64,000 nt of DNA from the NCBI RefSeq assembly GCF_014648815.1, contig NZ_BMRV01000015.1, positions 62,001 to 126,000 of the forward strand. The letters run 5' to 3'. Positions 43,293 to 53,886 of this stretch are shown one piece after another (position 1 is the stretch's first letter; every line of letters begins with the position of its first letter). Source of the stretch: Streptomyces flaveolus. Lineage in GTDB: Bacteria > Actinomycetota > Actinomycetes > Streptomycetales > Streptomycetaceae. The position numbers and the translations under genes were made by a program. The notes below the pieces were generated by a model, which saw nothing but the letters and a program-made list of their open reading frames with translations, had not been told where the DNA came from and searched no databases.

Positions 43293-44594
43293 GTGAGCAG
43301 AACGCAGTTCGAGCCCTACGAGACCTGTGAACCGTACGACGTGCACAGCGCGCCGACCCTGCCCTACGGGGAGACGTACCGGCCCGCCTACGAGGCGGCC
43401 GGGCCCGCACTGCCCCGGCAGAGCGCCCCACCGCGCGCGGCCGTCCCCGCGGCGGGCGGGCGGGCCGCGCACCGGCGCCGGACCCGGTACGCCGGGCGCG
43501 CGGACGGCACCGTGCGCCGGCTGCTGCCGCAGGCGCTGGTCGTGGCGTTCCTCGCCGGCGGCACCACCGCCTTCGTGGCCAAGGACAAGGCGGTGGAGCT
43601 GACCGTCGACGGCAGGCCCCGCACCCTGCACACCTTCGCCGACGACGTGACCGAACTGCTCGCCGAGCAGAGCATCCCGGTGGGCGCCCACGACGTCGTC
43701 TCGCCCGCCCCCGGGGCACCGCTCACCAGTGGTGACGAGATCGCCGTCCACTACGGGCGGCCCGTCCTGCTCACCCTCGACGGCCACCGGCGCCAGGTGT
43801 GGACCACCGCCGAGACCGTGGAGGGGGCGCTGCGGCAGCTGGGGGTCCGGACGGAGGGCGCCCACCTGTCCACGTCGCGTTCCCGGCGCATCGGACGCGA
43901 AGGGCTGGCGCTGGACGTCCGCACCGAACGCGTGGTGACGGTCATGGCGGACGGCCGGGCCCGCACCATCCGCACCAACGCCGCGACCGTGCACGAGGCC
44001 GTCGAGCAGGCCGGCGTCACCCTGCGCGGCCAGGACACCACCTCCGTCCCCGGGACCGGCTTCCCGCGCGACGGGCAGACCGTCACCGTGCTGCGCGTCA
44101 CCGACACCACGGAGGTCCGCGAGGACCCCCTCCCCTTCGCCGAGGAACGGACGGAGGACTCCTCCCTGCTCCGGGGCACCGAGGTCGTCGAGCAGGCGGG
44201 GCAGCCCGGACTGCGCCGCACCACGTACGCCGTGCGCACCGTCAACGGGGTCCGGCAGAAGCCGCGCAGGCTGCGCACCGAGGTGGTGCGCGAACCCCGC
44301 CCCCAGGTCGTGCGGGTCGGCACCCGGCCCCGGCCCGTCTCCGTGCGGGGCGCCGACCACCTGAACTGGCAGGGCCTGGCGGCCTGCGAGTCCGGCGGAC
44401 GCCCGGACGCCGTCGACCCCTCCGGGACGTACGGGGGCCTGTACCAGTTCGACACCGCCACCTGGCGGAGCCTCGGCGGGCAGGGCCGCCCCCAGGACGC
44501 CCCGGCGGCGGAGCAGACGTACCGGGCCAAGAAGCTCTACGTGCGCAGCGGGGCGAGCGCCTGGCCGCACTGCGGGGCCCGGCTGCGGGGATGA
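43293..44594 (+). CDS. rpfB: Resuscitation-promoting factor RpfB-type transglycosylase
   Basis: A 433-residue secreted or membrane-bound muralytic enzyme that promotes spore germination and regrowth. Architecture: an N-terminal charged part with a transmembrane/signal helix at about 72-95, three DUF348 repeats at about 97-270, a G5-like segment ([22 protein letters not shown]) near 310-345, and the Rpf catalytic domain from about 355 to the end, with catalytic Glu366 in [20 protein letters not shown] and a final Cys in WPHCGARL. The GTG at 43293 gives a normal-length protein with a complete anchor. Confidence 0.9.
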   Translation: MSRTQFEPYETCEPYDVHSAPTLPYGETYRPAYEAAGPALPRQSAPPRAAVPAAGGRAAHRRRTRYAGRADGTVRRLLPQALVVAFLAGGTTAFVAKDKAVELTVDGRPRTLHTFADDVTELLAEQSIPVGAHDVVSPAPGAPLTSGDEIAVHYGRPVLLTLDGHRRQVWTTAETVEGALRQLGVRTEGAHLSTSRSRRIGREGLALDVRTERVVTVMADGRARTIRTNAATVHEAVEQAGVTLRGQDTTSVPGTGFPRDGQTVTVLRVTDTTEVREDPLPFAEERTEDSSLLRGTEVVEQAGQPGLRRTTYAVRTVNGVRQKPRRLRTEVVREPRPQVVRVGTRPRPVSVRGADHLNWQGLAACESGGRPDAVDPSGTYGGLYQFDTATWRSLGGQGRPQDAPAAEQTYRAKKLYVRSGASAWPHCGARLRG

Positions 44595-44652
44595 CCGGCG
44601 GTGCCCGGCCGCCCCGGGCCGCCCGGCGGACGCCCCCGGCTACCCTTGCGGG

Positions 44653-45513
44653 GTGAGCAGCCCCACCTCCGACGCCCTTCTGGGCCCCGCCGACGTCCGC
44701 GAACTCGCGGCGGCCCTCGGCGTGCGCCCCACCAAGCAGCGCGGCCAGAACTTCGTCATCGACGCGAACACGGTCCGCCGTATCGTCCGCACCGCCGAGG
44801 TACGCCCCGACGACGTGGTGGTCGAGGTGGGACCGGGTCTCGGCTCGCTCACCCTGGCCCTCCTCGAGGTGGCCGACCGGGTCACCGCCGTCGAGATCGA
44901 CGACGTCCTCGCCTCCGCCCTGCCCGCCACCGTCGCCGCCCGGATGCCCGCGCGCGCCGACCGGTTCGCGCTCGTCCACTCCGACGCCATGCAGGTGACC
45001 GAGCTGCCGGGCCCCGCCCCGACCGCGCTCGTCGCCAACCTGCCCTACAACGTCGCCGTGCCCGTCCTCCTGCACATGCTCGAGACCTTCCCGAGCATCG
45101 AGCGCACCCTCGTCATGGTCCAGGCCGAGGTCGCCGACCGGCTCGCCGCCGGACCCGGCTCGAAGGTGTACGGCGTGCCGTCCGTGAAGGCCAACTGGTA
45201 CGCCGAGGTCAAGCGGGCCGGCGCCATCGGCCGCAACGTCTTCTGGCCCGCGCCGAACGTCGACAGCGGACTGGTGTCACTCGTCCGGCGGACCGAGCCG
45301 CTGAAGACCACCGCGTCCAGGCGCGAGGTGTTCGCCGTCGTCGACGCCGCGTTCGCCCAGCGCCGCAAGACCCTCCGGGCCGCTCTGTCCGGCTGGGCCG
45401 GGTCGGCCGCCGCCGCCGAGGCCGCCCTCGTCGCCGCGGGCGTGTCGCCGCAGGCGCGCGGAGAGGCGCTGACCGTGGAAGAGTTCGCGCGTATCGCCGA
45501 ACACAAGGAGTGA
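44653..45513 (+). CDS. rsmA: 16S rRNA dimethyladenosine transferase (RsmA/KsgA)
   Basis: A 286-residue SAM-dependent methyltransferase that dimethylates two adenosines in the 3' hairpin of 16S rRNA. Motifs: [10 protein letters not shown] near the start, [14 protein letters not shown] (SAM site), [13 protein letters not shown], the catalytic [11 protein letters not shown] near 130, and [14 protein letters not shown]. It ends eight bases before ispE, a common pairing in bacteria. GTG at 44653. Confidence 0.94.
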   Translation: MSSPTSDALLGPADVRELAAALGVRPTKQRGQNFVIDANTVRRIVRTAEVRPDDVVVEVGPGLGSLTLALLEVADRVTAVEIDDVLASALPATVAARMPARADRFALVHSDAMQVTELPGPAPTALVANLPYNVAVPVLLHMLETFPSIERTLVMVQAEVADRLAAGPGSKVYGVPSVKANWYAEVKRAGAIGRNVFWPAPNVDSGLVSLVRRTEPLKTTASRREVFAVVDAAFAQRRKTLRAALSGWAGSAAAAEAALVAAGVSPQARGEALTVEEFARIAEHKE

Positions 45514-45520
45514 CGAGCAA

Positions 45521-46420
45521 GTGAGCGTGACGGTCCGCGTCCCCGCCAAGGTCAACGTGCAGCTCGCGGTCGGCGCCGCCCGCGCCGACGGCTTCCACGA
45601 CCTGGCCAACGTCTTCCTCGCGGTCTCGCTGTACGACGAGGTCACCGCGACCCCGGCCGACGCCCTGCGCGTCACCTGCGAGGGCCCGGACGCCGACCAG
45701 GTCCCGCTGGACCGCACCAACCTGGCCGCGCGCGCGGCCCTCGTCCTCGCCGAGCGGTACGGCCGCGAGCCCGGCGTCCACCTGCACATCGCCAAGGACA
45801 TCCCCGTGGCCGGCGGCATGGCGGGCGGCAGCGCGGACTGCGCCGGCGCCCTGGTCGCCTGCGACGCCCTGTGGGGCACCGGCGCCTCCCGGGCCGAGCT
45901 GCTGGAGATCTGCGCCGAGCTGGGCAGCGACGTCCCGTTCAGCCTGGTCGGCGGGGCGGCGCTGGGCACCGGGCGGGGCGAGCGGCTGACGCAGCTGGAG
46001 GTCGGCGGCGACTTCCACTGGGTGTTCGCAATGGCCGCGCGGGGCCTGTCCACGCCGGCGGTCTTCCGGGAGTTCGACCGGCTGGCGGAGGGCCGGGACG
46101 TCCCCGAGCCGGTCGCCGCGCAGCCCGTCCTCGACGCCCTCGCCAAGGGCGACCCCGCGGCCCTCGCCGTGGCGGTCACCAACGACCTCCAGCCCGCGGC
46201 GCTGTCCCTCTTCCCCGAACTGTCCGACACCCTCGCGGCGGGCCGGGCGGCGGGGGCGCTGGCGGCGCTGGTCTCGGGCTCGGGCCCGACCACGGCCTTC
46301 CTCGCCCCGGACGCCCGGTCCGCGTCGGACATCGCCGGGGTGCTGAGGGCGTCCGGCACCTGCCGCGACGTACGCACGGCGTCGGGCCCGGCGGCGGGGG
46401 CGACGGTGCTCGGATCCTAG
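45521..46420 (+). CDS. ispE: 4-diphosphocytidyl-2-C-methyl-D-erythritol kinase
   Basis: A 299-residue GHMP kinase of the MEP pathway for isopentenyl diphosphate. The N-terminal PAKVNVQLAVGAARADGFHDL and the ATP loop VAGGMAGGSADCAGAL near 100 are diagnostic; LGSDVPFSLVGGAALGTGRGE and LVSGSGPTTAFL follow. GTG at 45521, eight bases after rsmA, which suggests a joint transcript supplying isoprenoid precursors. Confidence 0.93.
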   Translation: MSVTVRVPAKVNVQLAVGAARADGFHDLANVFLAVSLYDEVTATPADALRVTCEGPDADQVPLDRTNLAARAALVLAERYGREPGVHLHIAKDIPVAGGMAGGSADCAGALVACDALWGTGASRAELLEICAELGSDVPFSLVGGAALGTGRGERLTQLEVGGDFHWVFAMAARGLSTPAVFREFDRLAEGRDVPEPVAAQPVLDALAKGDPAALAVAVTNDLQPAALSLFPELSDTLAAGRAAGALAALVSGSGPTTAFLAPDARSASDIAGVLRASGTCRDVRTASGPAAGATVLGS

Positions 46421-46475
46421 GGACCGGCGGCCGGGACTACCCTGGAGGGTCGATCGTCCCCCAGGCAGGAGAGAA

Positions 46476-48290
<1,815 letters not shown>

Positions 48291-48438
48291 CCCGCGGCGG
48301 ACCCCTGCGCATACGGGGCGCGCAGCGCGTGAAGGGGGCGTGAAGGCGCGTAACGGAGGCATCACGGGCCGGTCCTCCCTTGGGAACAGGGGCGGACGCG
48401 GCCCGGTGTGCTGTCGGTACCGGGTGATAGAAAGGGCC

Positions 48439-48458
48439 GTCTGAAGACTGTCTGAGAC
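48439..48458. promoter_or_regulatory. GTCTGA repeats before the first beta-propeller gene
   Basis: GTCTGA occurs at 48439-48444 and 48450-48455, 11 bp apart, each within a small palindrome (GTCTGAAGAC, GTCTGAGAC). One helical turn apart and 80-100 bp before the start codon, they could be an activator site; no factor can be named. Confidence 0.35.
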
Positions 48459-48537
48459 CGCCCGATGACGCTTCCGAGGCCAGCGCGTACCTCGGGGCGT
48501 GGCGAAAAATCAGTGAGCAATAAGGGGGAACGCGCTG

Positions 48538-50319
48538 ATGAGCCAGCCGCCCAACCAGCCGCCGCAGCAGGGTGGTTTCGGAGCACCGCAGGATCCGCCG
48601 CCGGGCGGTGGTTTCGGAGCGCCGCAGACGCCTCCGCCCCCGCAGGGACCGCCCCAGACGCCCCAGCCGCCGCAGGGCCCGCCGCCCGGACCGCCGCAGC
48701 CGGGGTACGGCTACCCGCAGCAGCAGCCCGGTCCGTACGCGCAGCCGGGCCCGTACAACTCCGGCCCGTACGCCCAGCCCCAGCAGCCGGGCCCGTACGG
48801 CCAGCAGCCCGGCTACGGCTACCCGCAGCCCCAGTTCCCCGGCGGGCCCGGCACCCCGCCGCCCGGCGGCTCCGGCTCCCGCAACCCCTTCAAGGGCAAG
48901 CCGGCCCTCGTGATCGGCGCCGCGGTCGCGGCCCTGCTCGTGATCGGCGGCACCGTGTGGGCGGTCACCGGCACCGGGGACGACGGCAAGGACAAGAAGC
49001 CGGTCGCCGAGAAGAGCGACGACGCCAAGCCCTCGGCCTCCGGTGGCGCCCCGGTCGACCCGGGTGACGGCAGCGGCGACGGCGGCGAGGACCCCGAGGA
49101 CCTCAACGAGGGCCGCCAGGCCGGGGAGTCCAAGGTGCTCTGGTACAAGGAGGCGCCCGACGCCCCCGGTTCCGGCGCCGACGCCGACGGCATGTGGATC
49201 ACCGACAAGGCCGCGGTGAAGGCGGCGTACAAGCAGCTCTTCGCCTACAACGTCGGTGACGGCAAGCCCACCTGGGACCCGATCACCTTCCCGCAGAAGA
49301 TCTGCGCGGTCACCCCGGACAAGACGGCTCAGAACACGATCGTCGTCGCCTACATGAGCGGCTCCAGCGACCGTGCCGAGTGCAACCAGCTCCAGCAGGT
49401 CGACCTCGCCACCGGCAAGCAGGGCTGGAAGGAAGAGGTCGAGGAGGGCGAGCTGTTCGACTCGACGCTCTCCCTCGAACTCACCGTCAGCGGCAACACC
49501 CTGATGGTCGGCCGCTCCCAGTCCGGCACCGCCTACGACGTCACCAGCGGCAAGAAGCTGTACGACAAGAAGCGGTACGGCGACGCCTGCTTCCCCGCCG
49601 GATTCGCGGGCAGCGCCACGAAGCTCGTCCAGGTCGCCTCCTGCGGCGCCGGCGGCGACAACGCGCACGACGAGATGCAGGGCCTCGACCCGAAGACCGG
49701 CAAGGTCCTGTGGACCTACAAGTACGAGAAGGGCTGGCAGGTGGCGCGGGCCTACTCCGTCGACCCGCTCGTCGTCTACGCCACCAACGAGGACAAGAAG
49801 GTCTGGAACATCTCCAGCTTCACCCCCGCCGGCCGGGTCCAGGCGCAGGTCGGCGTCGACGAGGACTTCGCCCCCGAGTGCGGCTGGGCCATCCTCGAAC
49901 GCGACCTCCAGGGCTGCACGGGCGTCGTCGTCGCCGACAACACCCTCTACCTGCCGACCGAGGCGACCACCGGGGCCAACGAGATCGTCGCGATCAACCT
50001 CGCCGACGGCAAGGAGAAGTGGCGCACGAAGTCCCCCGCGGACGAGTCGATGCTGCCGGTGAAGGCCGAGGGCGGCGCGCTCGTCGCCTACGTGGAGCCG
50101 TCGTACGACGCGGGCGGTCAGGTCGTGTCGATCCCGACGGGCGGCGGCAGCCACACGCCGGCCAAGCTGCTCCAGAACCCGCAGGGCGCCGCGGACGTCG
50201 AGGACAGCTTCTACTCGCGCGACATCGACTGGGCCGACGGGCGCTTCTACCTCTCCAGCACCCGCCTGACCGGGAACGACGACGCGAAGGAGAAGTTGAT
50301 GCTCGCCTACGGCAAGTGA
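48538..50319 (+). CDS. Pro/Gln-rich membrane-anchored PQQ-type beta-propeller protein (copy 1)
   Basis: A 593-residue protein in three parts. Residues 1-118 are a cytoplasmic Pro/Gln/Gly/Tyr-rich segment with repeated YGYPQ/GPYAQPG units. Residues 121-143 form a transmembrane helix (PALVIGAAVAALLVIGGTVWAV). The extracytoplasmic part is a PQQ-type beta-propeller with blade ends such as LATGKQGWKEEV, DPKTGKVLWTYKY and LADGKEKWRTK. Such proteins often serve as scaffolds or sensors near serine/threonine kinases; no kinase is encoded here. RBS GGGGGAA precedes the ATG. A paralogue follows after 88 bases. Confidence 0.85.
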   Translation: MSQPPNQPPQQGGFGAPQDPPPGGGFGAPQTPPPPQGPPQTPQPPQGPPPGPPQPGYGYPQQQPGPYAQPGPYNSGPYAQPQQPGPYGQQPGYGYPQPQFPGGPGTPPPGGSGSRNPFKGKPALVIGAAVAALLVIGGTVWAVTGTGDDGKDKKPVAEKSDDAKPSASGGAPVDPGDGSGDGGEDPEDLNEGRQAGESKVLWYKEAPDAPGSGADADGMWITDKAAVKAAYKQLFAYNVGDGKPTWDPITFPQKICAVTPDKTAQNTIVVAYMSGSSDRAECNQLQQVDLATGKQGWKEEVEEGELFDSTLSLELTVSGNTLMVGRSQSGTAYDVTSGKKLYDKKRYGDACFPAGFAGSATKLVQVASCGAGGDNAHDEMQGLDPKTGKVLWTYKYEKGWQVARAYSVDPLVVYATNEDKKVWNISSFTPAGRVQAQVGVDEDFAPECGWAILERDLQGCTGVVVADNTLYLPTEATTGANEIVAINLADGKEKWRTKSPADESMLPVKAEGGALVAYVEPSYDAGGQVVSIPTGGGSHTPAKLLQNPQGAADVEDSFYSRDIDWADGRFYLSSTRLTGNDDAKEKLMLAYGK

Positions 50320-50407
50320 CCTTCTCCGCCCCCGCCGTCCGCCCCGCCGGGGCCGTCCGGCCCGTCCGGCCGGTCCCGTCGTCTCCGCTCTCCGAGGTAC
50401 TCACGCC

Positions 50408-52276
50408 ATGACCCAGCCGCCGCCCCCGCCGCCCCACCAGCCCCCGCAGGGAGGGGGTTTCGGCCCGCCGCAGGACCAGCCGCCGCAGCCGTCCCAGCCC
50501 GCCGCCCCGCCGGCGGGGCCGAACCTCGGCAAGGCTCCCGAGCCCGGGTACGGCTACCCTCAGGCCCCGGGGACGCCTCCGCCGGCCCCGCAGCCGCCCG
50601 CGGCTCCGCCGCAGCCGGGGTACGGGTATCCGCAGCCCCCGCAGGCGCCCCAGCCCGGTTACGGCTACCCCGGCCAGCCGGGCGGGTACGGACAGCCGCA
50701 GCAGCCCGGGCCCTACGGACAGCCGACGCCGCCGTACGGTCAGCCGGGGCAGCCCGGCTACGGATATCCGCAGGCGACCGCGCCGATGCCGGTCCAGCCC
50801 GGCGGAACGGGCGGCGGGCGGAAGATCAGCGCATCGATGGCGATCATCGTGGCGGCCGTCGTCGCGATCGCCCTCATCGTCGGCGGCGGGGTCTGGTACG
50901 CGAGCTCCTCCGGCAAGGACGACGACAAGAACACCACCGCCGGCACCACCGGCGGCAAGGGCGGCACGGACGAGAAGGGCGGCACCGGCGGCACCTCCTC
51001 CGGCGGCGAGGAGAAGGTGCCGTCGGACCCGTCCGCCAAGGTCCTCTTCCAGGTCCCGGCGCCCCCGGTGAGCAAGGACGACAGCAGCATCGTCGTCGCC
51101 GGCTCCTGGCTCACCGACTCGGTGTACGCCAAGAGCGGCATCGCCCAGATCGTCGGCTACGAACCCGACAAGGGCACCAAGCTGTGGACCGTCCCGCTGG
51201 CGGGCCCCGTCTGCACCACCAGCCGGCACCTCACCGAGGACAACAAGGCGGTCGTCGTCCACGAGCCCGCCATGCCGACCAAGGCCGACCCCTCGCACGG
51301 CTGCAGCCAGGTCGCGCTGATCGACCTGAACACCGGCAAGACGGTGTGGACGAAGACCGGCAAGTCCGGTGACCAGCCGATCTCCTTCAACAACGTCACG
51401 ATCAGCGGCGGCACCGTCGCCGCCGGCAGCACCAGCGGCGGCGTCGCCTGGGACATCGCCACCGGCAACGTCCTGTGGTCCCCGAAGGCGACCGACTCCT
51501 GCTACGACGCCGGCTACGGCGGCGGGGAGAAGCTGGTCGCGGTCCGCAAGTGTGGCACGTACGAGGCGCGGCAGCTGAACATCCAGACCCTCGACCCGAA
51601 GTCCGGCAAGGTGCTCTCGGAGTACAAGATGGCCAAGGGCATCGAGTACGCGGGCATCGTCTCCACCAACCCCCTGGTCGTGGCCGCCGACGTCGGCGAC
51701 TCCGCCGGTGACGGCAGCGGCATCTCGGACTTCTTCTCCATCGACAACAAGACCGGCAAGCTGCGCACCCGCATCTCGGCGCCGGGCGAGCAGTTCGCCG
51801 CCCGCTGCGACACCATCAGCAAGATCGAGCAGTGCTCCGGGCTCGCGGTCGGCAACGACCGGATCTACATCCCGACCGAGGAGCACGAGGGCGGTGGCGA
51901 GGGGTACTCCCAGACCAACGAGATCGTCGCCCTCGACCTGGCCACCGGCAAGCAGACCGGGCAGCGCGCCGACGCCGGCGAGGGCTACAGGATCACCCCG
52001 CTGCGCATGGACGGCGGCAACGTGATCGCCTACAAGAGCACGTACTCCAAGGGCGGCCAGATCGTGAGCATCGACGGCGGCACGTTCAAGGAGACGAAGC
52101 TGCTGGAGAACCCGGCGGACGAGGCCGTGCAGGACGTGGAGCTGAGCATGTCGCCGGAGTACTCCGAGATCCTCTACTCGCAGGGCCACCTGTACATGTC
52201 GCAGGTGTACGCCAGTGAACAGACCAGTGCGGACGAGAAGGAGTACCTGGCCATCGGGTTCGGCACCAGCGGCTGA
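50408..52276 (+). CDS. Pro/Gln-rich membrane-anchored PQQ-type beta-propeller protein (copy 2)
   Basis: A 622-residue paralogue of the preceding gene: longer Pro/Gly/Tyr-rich cytoplasmic part (about 1-138) with many PGYGYPQ repeats, a transmembrane helix at about 146-166, a Thr/Gly/Lys-rich linker, then a propeller with blade ends [26 protein letters not shown] and [12 protein letters not shown]. Two cysteine-containing loops ([27 protein letters not shown]) probably form disulfides outside the cell. The tandem pair looks like an old duplication. A hairpin at 52306-52337 ends the unit. Confidence 0.85.
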   Translation: MTQPPPPPPHQPPQGGGFGPPQDQPPQPSQPAAPPAGPNLGKAPEPGYGYPQAPGTPPPAPQPPAAPPQPGYGYPQPPQAPQPGYGYPGQPGGYGQPQQPGPYGQPTPPYGQPGQPGYGYPQATAPMPVQPGGTGGGRKISASMAIIVAAVVAIALIVGGGVWYASSSGKDDDKNTTAGTTGGKGGTDEKGGTGGTSSGGEEKVPSDPSAKVLFQVPAPPVSKDDSSIVVAGSWLTDSVYAKSGIAQIVGYEPDKGTKLWTVPLAGPVCTTSRHLTEDNKAVVVHEPAMPTKADPSHGCSQVALIDLNTGKTVWTKTGKSGDQPISFNNVTISGGTVAAGSTSGGVAWDIATGNVLWSPKATDSCYDAGYGGGEKLVAVRKCGTYEARQLNIQTLDPKSGKVLSEYKMAKGIEYAGIVSTNPLVVAADVGDSAGDGSGISDFFSIDNKTGKLRTRISAPGEQFAARCDTISKIEQCSGLAVGNDRIYIPTEEHEGGGEGYSQTNEIVALDLATGKQTGQRADAGEGYRITPLRMDGGNVIAYKSTYSKGGQIVSIDGGTFKETKLLENPADEAVQDVELSMSPEYSEILYSQGHLYMSQVYASEQTSADEKEYLAIGFGTSG

Positions 52277-52305
52277 GCCGGCCCATCCCCCTCGGGCGTG
52301 CGTTC

Positions 52306-52337
52306 ACGGCCCCGTCCCTGTCCAGGGGCGGGGCCGT
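52306..52337 (+). terminator. Terminator after the beta-propeller pair
   Basis: ACGGCCCCG at 52306-52314 and CGGGGCCGT at 52329-52337 form a perfect 9-bp stem; the 14-base centre can add further pairs. It lies 30 bp after the stop codon. Confidence 0.75.
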
Positions 52338-52469
52338 ATTGCGAGGGATTTCGGCGTTCCGGGGCAGTTCTTACCGGTAGGGGCAGCGCGACGTCGAACT
52401 TGCGTGTAGCTTCCGGGGGCATGAGGCGGGGCCGGGGGGCCGCGGGCCGGGGGGACTGGGGGTTGCTCT

Positions 52470-53144
52470 ATGGGAGTGCGGCTCATGGTGGTCGACGATC
52501 ACCGATTGCTCGCCGAGGCGTTGGCCTCGGCGTTGAAGCTGCGGGGGCACCGGGTGCTCGCCGCGGCGGCGCCCGCCGCGGGGGCGGCGGAGCTGGTGAT
52601 CAGCCGGGCGCCGGAGGTGTGCCTGCTGGGCACGGCGACACCGGCCGAGCCGGGGATCTTCGACCCGGTGGTGCGGGTCAAGCGGGAGCGGCCGCAGGTG
52701 GCGGTGCTGGTGCTGGGGCCGGTGCCGAGTCCGCGCGGGATCGCTGCGGCGTTCGCGGCGGGGGCGTCGGGGTACGTCCGGCACGACGAGCGCATCGAGG
52801 GGGTCGAGCGGGCGATCATGAAGGCGCGGGCGGGGGAGGCGGCGGTGGCGCCGGCGCTGCTCCAGGGGGCGTTCGGGGAGCTGCTGAATCCGGCGGCCCA
52901 GCCGGACGACGAGGGGCAGCGGTTGCTGTCGATGCTCACCCCGAGGGAGGTCGAGGTCCTGGTCCGGGTCGCCGACGGCGAGGACACCCGGGGGATCGCG
53001 GCCGGCATGGGCATAGCGCCCTCGACCGCGCGTACGCATGTCCAACGGGTCCTGATGAAACTGGGCGTGGGCTCCCGACTGGAGGCAGCCGCGCTGGCGG
53101 CCCGGACGGGATTGCTGGACCGAGCGGGCGCCTCCGGCGGGTGA
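52470..53144 (+). CDS. LuxR-type response regulator with a degenerate receiver
   Basis: A 224-residue NarL/FixJ-like protein: receiver at about 1-120 and a LuxR helix-turn-helix at about 150-210 (LTPREVEVLVRVADGEDTRGIAAGMGIAPSTARTHVQRVLMKLGV). The acidic pair Asp9-Asp10 is kept, but the phosphoryl-acceptor position is Gly54 (VCLLGTATP instead of a D), the conserved Thr/Ser is Gly83 and the conserved Lys is Arg104. It therefore cannot be phosphorylated in the usual way. No histidine kinase is nearby, so it is probably an orphan regulator that works without a kinase. ATG at 52470. Confidence 0.85.
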   Translation: MGVRLMVVDDHRLLAEALASALKLRGHRVLAAAAPAAGAAELVISRAPEVCLLGTATPAEPGIFDPVVRVKRERPQVAVLVLGPVPSPRGIAAAFAAGASGYVRHDERIEGVERAIMKARAGEAAVAPALLQGAFGELLNPAAQPDDEGQRLLSMLTPREVEVLVRVADGEDTRGIAAGMGIAPSTARTHVQRVLMKLGVGSRLEAAALAARTGLLDRAGASGG

Positions 53145-53556
53145 GCGGTATGCCTGCGGCGGCCTGTGCGGGTTCGGTGGGGGTGCGGGGTGCCTGCGGC
53201 GGCCCGTGCGGGGGGTGCGGGTAGCGCGGTGCGTTGTCCGTGGGTCGGGGCCGCGCCGGGGGGTGTCCGTCCTCGGAACGGCGCGAAATCGGTCCCTTTC
53301 CAGCAGACGGGGCGTTGACGCGCCAACCGCTGCGGGCGGACACCCCCCGACACGTCCCCTTCTCGCCGTACGCGTCTGACCGGCCGCCTGGCTGCCCTAG
53401 CTGCGGGCAGTCGTGCCGCTGGGGCGGCACGGGTGGGCGCAGCGGCACCCCGGCAACGCCGGGCCACGCGACCCACCCGCGGGCCACCTCAGCGCCGGGC
53501 CACGCGTCAGGCCCGCCCCGCACCCGCGCCGAGTGACCCGCGTCAGAACCTGGCCG
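53145..53556. other. 412-bp intergenic region with short direct repeats
   Basis: No supported gene. A 23-bp sequence beginning TGCCTGCGGCGGCC occurs at 53151-53173 and 53191-53213, offset 40 bp with one or two differences, and CGCCGGGCCACGCG occurs at 53457-53470 and 53493-53506. It holds the ends of two convergent units (the regulator and the symporter-associated gene). No clear terminator or RNA gene is seen. Confidence 0.5.
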
Positions 53557-53865
53557 TCACTTCTTGTCGGCCTCGTCCACCGGCGGTGCCGGCGGGGCGA
53601 TGGGCCGCAGCTTCAGCCAGGCCAGGAAGAACAGACCCAGCACCAGCATCCCCACCCCCGTCCACAGATTGATGTTCACCCCCTGCGCCTTGTCGATGTC
53701 GTCGTCGGACGCCACGAAGCCCGCGATCGTCACGATGACGCCGTAGACCACGAACAGCCCGCCGATGATCCGCCGGATGTCGAACAGCCGCGCGGCGGTC
53801 GCGGACTTGCTCTCCAGCTCGGAGACCTCGTCCTGGACGTTCTTGTCGGAGTAGGAATCGGACAT
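53557..53865 (-). CDS. Two-helix membrane protein linked to the SSS symporter
   Basis: A 102-residue protein: a charged N-terminus (DEVSELESKSATAARLFDIRR), a first helix at about 33-51 (IIGGLFVVYGVIVTIAGFV), an acidic loop, a second helix at about 67-85 (LWTGVGMLVLGLFFLAWLKL) and a Pro-rich tail. Small proteins of this layout often accompany Na+/solute symporters in actinobacteria. It lies 21 bp after the symporter stop on the same strand and is probably co-transcribed. Function is unproven; an accessory subunit is the likely role. Confidence 0.78.
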   Translation of the reverse strand: MSDSYSDKNVQDEVSELESKSATAARLFDIRRIIGGLFVVYGVIVTIAGFVASDDDIDKAQGVNINLWTGVGMLVLGLFFLAWLKLRPIAPPAPPVDEADKK

Positions 53866-53886
53866 GTTCTCTCAATCCTCCCGCGA

